Assembly (NCBI GenBank): GCA_036874045.1 | Contig: CM072344.1 | Span: 9,024,501 to 9,088,500 of the forward strand | Reading direction: 5' to 3' | Length of the DNA stretch: 64,000 nt | DNA from: Cymodocea nodosa | Taxonomy: Eukaryota; Streptophyta; Magnoliopsida; Alismatales; Cymodoceaceae | Part shown: piece after piece, positions 55,529 to 64,000 of the stretch | Position numbering within the stretch: position 1 is the first letter of the stretch | How the letters are laid out: every line of letters begins with the position of its first letter | Made by a program: the position numbers and the translations under genes | The notes under the pieces: generated by a model | Told to the model about the DNA's origin: nothing | Databases searched by the model: none | The model's input: only the letters and a program-made list of their open reading frames with translations

Positions 55529-56272
55529 TATTTAGAATGAAAAAGTGCATAATATTTAGCTTATCGTATGAGAATTAAGCCATTATGTTATAATTGCACT
55601 GTTATATGCTTTAATGAAGGAATCTGCATAATTTCAGGGAATTAATGTGAATTAAGTACATTTCTAAACTGTCAATGAATTGCAAGCTATGAAATTTTTA
55701 AGTATCCAAATTTTCTGTTATTTCGGATAGTTATGTTTTAAATGCTAAAAGAATATTCAGGTACCAAGTAACAACTCGTTGAATTAGTGAGTAAAAATCG
55801 TAAGTTGTATATCTGAACTTGTTAAGTTAGAATTATGCACGTGTTGAATTTAAATGCTTTAGTATATCACATGAGCTACACATGTTTAACTCGTTAAGTT
55901 AGCATAACTATACACGTTGAGTTACTTGAATATACACTAAGGTAACGCGTTGTGTTAATGGCTTATAAGTTATTTCTTTATTACACGTGTTTTATAGTTA
56001 AATCAACGAAGTAAGTCCATTGAGTTATTTGTAACTTCATAGACCATTTATTTTCTAATATGCCACTATAGCAGTTGCAGAAACAAGGCATTCGAAGGAA
56101 AACCACGATTACATATATCACGCAGGATTTCACTTGTGGAATGAAGAAGAAATTACCATCATTGATATGAATGAAGAAAATCCAACTAATCATCTAAGTA
56201 GAAGTAGTTACTACAGAAAGAAATATAAAAGAAGAGGAGAAAGACGAAGAAAGTGTGTGTACAGAGGTGAAA
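55529..56272 (+). repeat. 3' LTR of Gypsy G1, truncated
   Basis: Matches the first 740-790 bases of the 5' LTR (16613-17400) and includes the U3 module shared with Copia-A (about 55770-55990). It begins TATTTAG instead of TGTTTAG. It stops at about 56272 in CAGAGGTG and passes into A2 extra-ORF sequence. The missing 1.1 kb of LTR and about 630 bases of A2 were probably lost in one deletion. Confidence 0.85.
56224..56231 (+). promoter_or_regulatory. TATA box in the truncated G1 3' LTR
   Basis: TATAAAAG at the conserved Gypsy-G position, about 40 bases before the truncation. Confidence 0.5.
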
Positions 56273-57226
56273 GAATCAAGGCTTCAGGTATCACCTTTTG
56301 AGTATAGAACAATAAACATTCAAGGTAATTCAATATATTTTAGATATTAGGAAGCATTGTAGAAATACAACAATTTGATTTCATGTCAAATTTTGCATAC
56401 TCGACCAATAAAATTTAGAAGTTTACTGGAAATAAAGGATTTATTTGAGTTTCAAGGCTTAATGCAATTCTTATAAGTTAGAATAAAATGGAAGCAATAT
56501 AAATAGCTTAGTGTAGCTTTTTACAACAATCTGATACAGAATGAAAATCTTTTAACAACTCAAATAACTCAACAAGAGTTTACTTTATCTCCTGAATTAA
56601 TTTTGGAAGTTTTAGGATTAAGGACTGAAGGTGTTGTTGTTACAAACAGATTTGACATTATTAGACAACTAGAATGGGACATTCAGTCTTTATCACAGAT
56701 TCCAAGTGTATATACTGAAATGAGATTAATGGAAAATCTGAATGCAAAAGCTAATTTTGTTGTAAATATTCTACATGTAAATTTATTTCAAAGAGTCAAA
56801 CATAATCTGGAAGTAAGCAAAAGTTACTTATATGCAACTTATGGCATACTGAATAGAATACAAATAAATTGGTTTGATGTTTTCATATATCAACTACAGT
56901 ATATGAGTTCAAAGTTATTTTTTGGTGATGTTGTATGTCAAATTATTGCAAGCCAACTAGATTTATCTAACTGGCCCTCTAAAACTAAAGGCATGAGAGC
57001 ATTCAGTATTAAAGATTTGCAAAAAACCAGCACACACAACAATAGCAACAACAACAACTTGACCTTCCATATCAACAACAATAGCAAAACTATTCAAATC
57101 AAGTACAACAGCAACTAGAGGTACCTTCTGACTTAGATGCAGTCTTGAATGAAATTAGAAATGATATTAGGTATCTAGGAGAAAATTTGTAATGCCATAG
57201 GCGATATTATTAGGAAGAATAGATAA
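56273..57226 (+). pseudogene. Copia-A2 extra ORF, 3' part
   Basis: C-terminal domain of the extra ORF. It begins at text matching A1 about 10256 (SRLQVSPF) and includes LFEFQGLMQFL, GLRTEGVVVTNRFDIIRQLEWDIQSL, LMENLNAKANFVVNILHVNLFQ and YATYGILNRIQINWFDVFIYQLQYM. It then has an Asn/Gln-rich tail with frameshifts and the stop at 57224-57226. The domain stretch 56603-57000 is unbroken. Stops lie near 56350, 56362, 56476 and 56503. Confidence 0.82.
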
Positions 57227-57642
57227 ATGTACTGTCATTTGTTTGTTTACATGATTTCTGAATACAAAATGTAATGTTTGTATTTATTGTTTGACTATTT
57301 GAACAATACATTTTACTGTAAATGTGTTTTCATTATTATTAAAGTTTATAGAATGTTTAGCTATACATACTTGTCTCTCAGATTTTTATTCTATATAATC
57401 ATCTTTTTGATTAATGACAAAAAGGGGGAGATGATTATAAGTTTAAATGTATATGTTAAAAAGGGGAAGATGATTATGTAATCGTTGAAATTTTTCTAAA
57501 AGTTTTACTTCTAAGAGATGTTTTTACACAAGCAATAGAAATAGGCTTAAGTGAACTTAAGTCAACAAACTTGTTTGTTGAATTATGCTTCGTTTAGTTA
57601 AACATATTTCATAATTGATTTAATATGATTTTTGTCATCATC
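57227..57642 (+). other. A2 3' noncoding region
   Basis: Counterpart of 11212-11640. It holds a secondary purine run at about 57418-57431 and another at about 57459-57471. No gene is seen. Confidence 0.6.
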
Positions 57643-57656
57643 AAAAAGGGGGAGAT
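57643..57656 (+). other. Polypurine tract of A2
   Basis: AAAAAGGGGGAGAT next to the LTR start at 57657. Confidence 0.9.
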
Positions 57657-59372
57657 TGTTGAGTATTTTGTTTTGATAATGTGTGTTAAACGAATGTAAT
57701 CATATTTACTCAATTACTATTGTTTGTGAAAGTAAATTAAGAACATCAATTAATACAGAAAAAGTTTACTGATATAAATACTTGTCTGTAATGGATTTGA
57801 AATTATGTTATGTTAAATAACAAGTCATTAAGTTATACTAACTTTTCATTTAACTAAACGTTAAGTTAACGTGTGTTTTTATTATAAAGCATGATATGTT
57901 TTAAAGTTACAATTTCTATATCATGTACAATGCACATTAAGACAACTCGTTTAGTTAATGCATTATTTGTATAAAGGTCACGTGAAAACTCGTTGAGTTA
58001 TAGGCTTAAAGGTTAAAATAGGTCACGTGAGAACTCGTTAAGTTAACGAGAAAAAGGTTAAAAAGAAGAGAAGAACTCATTAAGTTAGTATTATACACGT
58101 GGTGAAATTAAAGGTTACGAATGTTATATTGTATCACGTGAGTTGCACATGTTTAACTCCTTAAGTTAACAAAATTGTACGTGTTGAGTTGCTATATTGA
58201 ACACTAAGGCAACGTATTAGGTTAGCATTATAAACTTAAAGTTATTATTACTACACATGGTAAATACCTTATTGTAAAAACATTTATTTATTACTAGATC
58301 GGTGAGTTAGAGTTTTTCGGAGACTTACAACCGTAACTATCCAAAACTCAAACTGTTTTTGGTGAGTTAGCATCTAACCTTCCGAAAGATAACTTAAGTC
58401 ACATTTTCAGGTCACGACACGTGTCTCACTAGTTTTATGATAAAAGATATTTCAGATACTTAGAAAACTTAACTATGCAATACTTAAACACTTTTCGGTG
58501 AGTTAGCATTTAACCTTTCGAAAGATAGGTTAAGCTAGTTCATTGAGTTAGCTATATTACTTATCACATGATTTGGCACATGATGAACTTGTTAAGTTAG
58601 ATACGTTAAGTTATAAATCTACTTGTTTTACTCATTTAGTTAACATTAACACAATGACTTGTTATTACACTTGAAGGAAAATTTTTAGACGATAAAGTTT
58701 ATTTTGTAGGAAATTTTTCAGAGATCTAGGATTAATGATTAAAGAAAATTCGAAAGGAAAACATGGGTCAGAATGTGTATATTTCAATGAAGGAAAAAAA
58801 GAAGACGTGAAGAGTGGAAAATTGATTGTGGTTAAACATGGAGGATATGCATGAAATGAAGATATAATATAAAAGGTATAGAAGTCTCGTTGATCGATCA
58901 TCCTTGCACACCAAACAAAATATATTTTTAGGGATCAAAACACCTCTCCAAGGAAAAGTTTTCAGATAGAAGAAAACTCAGTGAAGTAGAGAAAGTCAAA
59001 TATATGTCACTAAAGATTTGAAGAATCAAAAGAAAACAAATTTAGTGAAGTAGAGAAAGTCAGATATTTGTCACTAAAGAATTGCAGAAGAAGAAAAAAA
59101 AAATCTCAAACAGAGAGAAATGTTTTAAATTCTACAAATTAGTTTTCTCTATTTGTAGTTATGAAATTGATTAAATGAAATATGGTATCAATATATAATT
59201 GCATCTACAATTTCTGAGGAGAATTGAATTGTATATTATAATTGAAACCTTGAATAAAATGATTTGATTAAAATAGTGTCTCAACTTGTTTTTAATTTTG
59301 AAGTTACAATTATAATTGAAAATGTTGAAAAACACAATTCACCCCCCTCTTGTGTAGTCATTCGATCCTACA
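57657..59372 (+). repeat. 3' LTR of Copia-A2
   Basis: 1,716 bases, TGTTGAG to GATCCTACA. U3 has CTCGTTAAGTTA units with G-boxes at about 57950-58220, then a TTCGG-arm section at about 58300-58545 that A1 and the solo LTR lack. Confidence 0.92.
58868..58876 (+). promoter_or_regulatory. TATA box in the A2 3' LTR
   Basis: TATAAAAGG at the conserved Copia-A position. Confidence 0.7.
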
Positions 59373-59626
59373 TATGAAATGTTTGTTTTAATCTTTTAAG
59401 ATAGAGCGCTAATGATTATGATTTAAAATATTCTTTTTCTTTTGTTTCATTCTTTTGATCATTTTTAGTTTCATTTTCAGATTTAGATTTTTCTTCATTG
59501 ATTTCTACTTTTTCAGACATTTCTTTTTCTTTTTCTTTTTGAATTTCGTTCTTACTTAGCTCCACTTTGTTTTCTTTTTAAATTCTTGGTGGCACATAAG
59601 TTCTAGATCTTAATGTTATACATACA
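59373..59626 (-). pseudogene. Gypsy-G internal fragment (G3), linker before protease
   Basis: Reverse complement of the Gypsy-G linker, matching about 21498-21755: the VCITLRS block, the Glu/Lys/Asn-rich part and SLAPYPERLQQTF with changes. It is bounded by the A2 LTR on the left and G2 on the right, so both elements inserted in or beside an older minus-strand Gypsy-G copy. Confidence 0.75.
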
Positions 59627-61470
59627 TGTTTAGAATGAAAAAGTGCATAATATTAACAATTAAATGATGGTTAATTGCATAATATTTATCTTATCATATG
59701 AGAATTAAGTCATTATGTTATAATTGCACTATTATATGCTTTAATGAAAGAATCTACATAATTTTAGGAAATTAATGTTAATTAAGTATATTTCTGAACT
59801 GTTAGTGAATTACAGGCTTTGAAATTCCTAAGTATCTGAATTTTCTGTTATTTCGGAGAGTTATATTGCATGTATCGGATAGTTATGTTTTTAATGATAG
59901 AAGAATATTTTATTATTTCCTAGAGTACATGTGTTGTAACATTAATGCATGACTTAAGTGAATGTTCGGTAAGTTATCTATTAACTATCCAAAATGCATC
60001 TAAGCATTGGATAGTTAGGTTTGTAAGTATTCGAAATATCTGAACTAGTTATTTCTTTATTATTGCACGTGTTTTATAGTTAAATCAATGAAGTAAGTCT
60101 GTTGTGTTATCTATAACTCCACTGACCATTTATTTTCTAATATGCCATTGTAGCAATTACAGAAATAGGAAATTCGAAGGAAAACCACGATTACACATAT
60201 CACGTAGGAATTCACTCATAAAATGAAGAAGAAATCACCATCATTGATATGAATGAAGAAAATCCAATTGATCATCTAAGCAGAAGCAATTACTACTGAA
60301 AGAAATATAAAAGAAGAGGAGAAAGACGAAGAAGGTGTGTGTGTAGAGGTGGAGAACTACGCTAACTACAGGAAGCGTCGGAAGTTCCCTGAAGCTCTAC
60401 ACTACCACCAAAATCACCAACCATCGAAGGTATGTGATGATACTTTCTTGATGTCGAGTTGATTTCGAACCAAACATGGTGACTAACAACCATTGTGAGG
60501 AGTGATCGCGTCGCAAGAAGGGAAGACATTTTCACCAAGCACTGACTCATATCTCAGGAGATCGTAAAGCTTCTAGCCTCGGTTTCGGCTTGATGCTAGT
60601 ATGCTGAAGAGGAGATCATCTTACAATTTTGGACTTACGATTCTATAGGGAAAGGAGACATGATTGTAAGTGATTAAGTTTTCAATGGTGTAATCGCATC
60701 ACATGTAGTGATGGAAGTTTTTACTGTCAATAGAGATTTTTACCTTTCACCTTTCATTCATCTTCAAGAACATATCAAAACAAAAATACCAAAAACAACA
60801 ACTTATCTGTGTCTACATTTAGTATTAAAGTGTTGTATTGTTTGTTTTGTATCGTGATTAATGTTATCATTGTCAGTATTATGAATGTTTTATGTTTGTT
60901 TGATTCCGGAAATAGATAATAGTTTTACAGTTTACTGAAATTGATTCGTTCCAAATACTTAAAGATTTTAATGGTTACTATTTGAAATATCTAAATGTTA
61001 GTATTACCTAATGATAAATCTAATCTTAACTAACATTAAAGAGCTTAATTGATGTTATTTACAATTTGTGGAACCGCCCAATGGTTGGCTGAATTCCTTT
61101 GTAAATAGCAGTATTTAACTGGAAAGGTAGGTCCATTGAGTTAATCATAACTCCACAAACTAGGTATGTTGTGTTAACTATAACTCAACAGAGTGCTTAA
61201 TTGAATACATATAAACTCCAATATAAAAATCGAAATAGTACGCAATTCTTACTCAATCTCTGTGGGATCGACCTATACTTGCACACAAATATAATATACA
61301 CTATGCACTTGCAGTTAAAAATACAAATTAGATATTATATCTAATTTGTGTGAAAGGTTGTTTGTTTACTTCTAAAAGTAATTATTTATATAAGCATAAA
61401 AACAAATTAAACAAGTTTTCTAATACTACTGTATAAACAAGTTTATGATTTAACTTTTCACAACAATACA
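59627..61470 (+). repeat. 5' LTR of Gypsy G2
   Basis: 1,844 bases from TGTTTAGAATG to about CAATACA. At about 59940-60035 it carries TTCGG-arm palindromes in place of the AACTCGTTAAG module seen in G1. Two GTTGAG-type inverted repeats lie at about 61133-61195, both with a four-base centre. The end coordinate is approximate, set by the primer site. Confidence 0.85.
60306..60313 (+). promoter_or_regulatory. TATA box in the G2 LTR
   Basis: TATAAAAG, same context as in G1. Confidence 0.6.
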
Positions 61471-61477
61471 AATTTTT

Positions 61478-61497
61478 TGGCAGCGTTGTCGAGGATT
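61478..61497 (+). other. Primer-binding site of Gypsy G2
   Basis: TGGCAGCGTTGTCGAGGATT is close to the complement of the plant tRNA-Asp 3' end (TGGCGCCGTTGCCGGGGA). The same tRNA is cited for Athila elements. Confidence 0.75.
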
Positions 61498-61576
61498 AAG
61501 AAACTAAGCAACTGTGAGTGTTATTTTGTTTTAGTAGTAGAGGGAGTGTTGTGTGTTTTATTTTATAATTGAGAAT

Positions 61577-62690
61577 ATGGCATATGCTTATGCTCAAAGA
61601 TTTTTGAAACCTGTAGTTAGTATATGTGAATTCTGTAATTTGGAAGGTCACAACATCTTTGATTGTCTAGAACAGAGACGATTGCAGATGGTTAGATCAC
61701 ATGAACAAAAAATTAATTATATTCAATATAATAGAGTTGAGTATGAGAATCCTATAGTTTACTAAACTAATGGTCAATTTAGAATGTGTAATATGTTGAG
61801 AGACAAGGAAGTTTGAGATAGGTATGACAGACTAAAGCATAGCTTAGACCAAAACATGGACAAACTGGAACAATACATGTGTCAGCAATAAGAAGTCAAC
61901 CAATTAAACTATAGGAAAGAACATACAAAACCTAAAATTGATATTATATATGAAACTGAAAAAATCATAATGAAAATTGATCAAAAATTGAATGCAATGT
62001 AATTAGATAATTTGGAAAGAAAACTAAAAGCATTGGACAAATTTACAATGAAATTACAAGTTATGCAATAGGAAAACACAGATGAAAACTTTAATGTTAC
62101 AAATTTACATAATTTGCAAGACATACAGACAAAAGAAAATACCAATGCAATGGAATTTAGAGAATGTAAGTTAAAACTAAAAGCAATTAAAGATCAAAAT
62201 TATAAAAATGAAATACAAGAACATCATGAAAGTAATGAAAATCTAGAAGATGTATGTATAACATTAAGATTTGGAACTGATATATCACCAAGAATTCAAA
62301 AAGAAAGTAATATGAAGGTGGGGGATAAGAACAAAATTCAAAATGATAATGAAAATGTAACATCTGAAAATTTAGAAATCAATGAAGAAAAAACTAAATC
62401 TAAAAATGAGACTAAAAATGATCAAACAAATGAAATGAAAGACAAAGAATCTTGTAAATCACAATCATTAGCACCCTATCCTGAAAGATTACAACAAACA
62501 TTTCCTGAAAAATAGGAAAAAATTAGACAAATTTTTGAAAAAGTATAAGTTAACATTCCTTTGTTAGAATTATTGCAGAAAATGCCACCTTGTGCTAAAT
62601 TTCTTAAAGATTGGTGTATTAAGAAAGGGAGTGAAAAGTATTAAGGAAAGTCTTTTTAGCTGAGCAAAGTAGTTCCCTATTTCTACCACA
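61577..62690 (+). pseudogene. Gypsy G2 leader ORF: CCHC knuckle and coiled-coil linker
   Basis: MAYAYAQRFLKPVVSICEFC starts at 61577. The knuckle CEFCNLEGHNIFDC has all four ligands with CX2CX4HX4C spacing. A helical stretch (DRYDRLKHSLDQNMDKLEQYM), coiled coil and Asn/Glu/Lys linker follow, then SLAPYPERLQQTFPEK, VNIPLLELLQKMPP and KFLKDWC. In-frame stops occur near 61763, 61815, 61889, 62000, 62069 and 62513. There is no capsid domain between the primer site and the knuckle. The matching G1 ORF is split by a solo LTR. Confidence 0.82.
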
Positions 62691-63665
62691 AATTCTTAAA
62701 AAGTTATCTGATCTTGGAATCCCTATTATATCATGCACTATAGGAAATACCATTTTGGAAAGAACCTTAATAAACCTAGGTGTAGGTGTAAATGTTTTGT
62801 CGAGTGATATATTTGCATCCTTAGGATTAGAAGGCTTAATCCCTTCTAAGATTGTTATTCAATTAGCTAATAGAAGTATAAGATACCCTAGAGGAAAAAT
62901 AGAGGATGTCTTAATTAAAATTAAAAACATCATATATCCTATTGATATTGTGATTTTGGATTCCTAACAAATTAAACATCAAAATCATGATACATCTTTA
63001 ATTTTGGGAAAACCATTCTTAGCAACATCAGGGGCTATTATAAATTGTAAAATTGGAGTGACGAAGTTAGCATATGGTAATGAAGATACTCAATTAAACA
63101 TTTTCAAACCAAAAAAGTTTGAAGAGTTAGAAATGTCCTTACATACTATAGACTTTTTAGAGGATGAAGGAGATATGCTAGATGATGTGATTCAAGAAGA
63201 ATTAAATAGGCAACTAAATTATGAAACTTTAAAAGTAAGTGAAAGCATAAATGTAGAAGGAGATCAAGAAGAGATTTATATAGAAGATGAAAATGTTCAA
63301 TTAGAAGCTCTAGCTTCTGATGGTCAACATTTAGATTTAAAACCTTTACCTCCTAAATTAACCTATATATTTCTAGAAGAAAAACAAACATGTCCAATTA
63401 TTATTGCTTCAGATTTAAAAGAGGATCAAATTTCTAAATTAAAAGTAGTAAAAACTTATAAAGAGGCAATAAGATGGACTATGACTGATATAAAAGGGTT
63501 AAGTGCAACTTTATGCTGTCACCACATATATTTAGAAGAGAATGCTAAGTCAATTAGAATTCCTGAGAGGAGATTAAATCTAAACCTTAAACAAGTAGTC
63601 AAGAAGGAAATAGTGAAATGGTTAGATAATAACATAATTTATTCAATTTCTAATAGCTCATGTGT
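62691..63665 (+). pseudogene. Gypsy G2 protease and start of RT
   Basis: The protease site reads NLGVG (near 62773) where G1 has DLGAG, so the catalytic Asp is Asn. Flanking blocks are intact: ASLGLEGLIPSKIVIQLANR, YPRGKIEDVL, ILGKPFLATS. After a Glu/Asp-rich segment, the RT N-terminus (LCCHHIYLEENA, RIPERRLNLN, EIVKWLDNNIIYSIS) stops at 63665, where a Copia-X LTR begins. Confidence 0.85.
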
Positions 63666-64000
63666 TGTAGGATCGTCTATATCACAAGAGGGGGGGTGAA
63701 TTGTGTCTTTAGTAATTAAATACTAGCGGATAAAACAAGAGCACAAAACACTCGTAAATGAAATTCTATTCTTTTATTTCAAGATAGAATTTACAATATC
63801 TTTTCAGCTCAATTCACTTCTTGACAGTTTTGATACAGTAATGTTCGATATACAATTCAAATAGGAAAACAAAGCTCTTATTCAAAACTAATTTTGAATT
63901 GTATATAACCTGATCTTTATGCACACATCTTCTTTCTTTCTCTTTGCTTAGCTTCTGTATTTCTTCTTCTCCAGTTGTCGAATTTCCAAACTTCTTACGT
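63666..64000 (-). repeat. Copia-X LTR end, minus strand
   Basis: Begins TGTAGGATCGTC and is the reverse complement of 479-811. On its own strand this is the LTR 3' end with the C-rich terminal box. It is inserted in G2 RT codons and continues beyond the window. Confidence 0.85.

Larger units (their letters stand above)
16613..56272 (+). mobile_element. Gypsy-G element G1 (Athila-like, rearranged gene order, three later insertions)
   Basis: Ty3/gypsy element of about 15.5 kb once the three inserted elements are removed. Order: 5' LTR; tRNA-Asp-like primer site; CCHC leader and coiled coil; protease; RT; RNase H; integrase without a chromodomain; extra ORF; capsid-type gag; F-box gene; noncoding module; polypurine tract; truncated 3' LTR. 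Both LTRs have the same orientation, and the two halves of A2 bracket the whole, so everything between arrived after A2. The left flanking five bases are GCAAT; the right ones are lost in the 3' LTR truncation. G2 (59627-63665) confirms the 5' gene order independently. Confidence 0.85.
56273..59372 (+). mobile_element. Copia-A copy 2 (A2), right part
   Basis: Resumes A2 after G1: the end of the extra ORF, the 3' noncoding part, the polypurine tract and the 3' LTR. It ends at 59372 against a minus-strand Gypsy-G fragment, the sequence into which A2 had inserted. Confidence 0.9.
59627..63665 (+). mobile_element. Gypsy-G element G2, 3' part cut off
   Basis: 5' LTR, primer site, CCHC leader, linker, protease and the start of RT. 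It is cut at 63665 by a Copia-X LTR. The left flank is ATACA (59622-59626). It repeats the G1 arrangement with no capsid domain between LTR and CCHC leader, so that order is a family trait. Confidence 0.9.

Noticed and set aside
59373-59626. Novel spacer between A2 and G2
   Set aside because: Its reverse complement matches the Gypsy-G linker (about 21498-21755), so it is a fragment of a known family here.
61478-61497. A tRNA gene at the T-arm-like sequence
   Set aside because: Only the complement of a tRNA 3' end is present, directly after an LTR; it is a primer-binding site, not a tRNA gene.

Overview
This window is a nest of plant LTR retrotransposons with no intact host gene. It is A+T-rich (roughly 70% by eye), and almost every coding stretch is a Ty1/copia or Ty3/gypsy domain. 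Primer sites match the plant initiator-Met tRNA (copia) and, loosely, a tRNA-Asp-like end (gypsy). All this points to a flowering plant, probably a dicot; the species cannot be told from the sequence. All alignments and identities here were judged by eye.

Five families are present. Copia-A (copies A1, A2, A3 and a solo LTR) is about 12-13 kb and carries an extra ORF of about 750 codons between pol and the 3' LTR. Copia-B is one element of about 8 kb. Copia-X is represented only by LTR ends facing inward at both window edges. Gypsy-G is an Athila-like family without a chromodomain (G1, G2, and fragments G0 and G3). Gypsy-S is a single solo LTR.

Layout, left to right: X LTR (1-811); G0 LTR, minus strand (812-1870); A1 (1871-13328), which sits in the RNase H codons of A2; A2 left part (13329-16612); G1 (16613-56272), which sits in the extra ORF of A2; A2 right part with its 3' LTR (56273-59372); a minus-strand Gypsy-G scrap, G3 (59373-59626); G2 (59627-63665); X LTR, minus strand (63666-64000). 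G1 holds a solo Gypsy-S LTR (19010-21192, duplication TTATA), a solo Copia-A LTR (25938-27584, duplication GTTAA) and Copia-B (32152-52488, duplication AGTAG). Copia-B holds A3 on the minus strand (37411-49739, duplication CAAAT). The order of events is therefore A2, then G1, then Copia-B, then A3.

The most unusual content is in G1 and in what it shares with Copia-A. In G1 the CCHC part of gag lies 5' of protease, while a capsid-type gag lies 3' of integrase. Beside it are an extra ORF resembling the Copia-A extra ORF and a full-length, stop-riddled F-box gene. Gypsy-G and Copia-A also share a noncoding module of about 1.1 kb and about 220 bp of LTR. LTRs and inter-ORF spacers of several families carry arrays of a short palindrome with arms ending AGTTA, a centre of usually four bases, and arms beginning TAACT. 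A3 has lost its integrase core in frame, yet has two LTRs and a perfect target duplication. Most in-frame stops across the window look like C-to-T or G-to-A changes, as expected of old methylated repeats.
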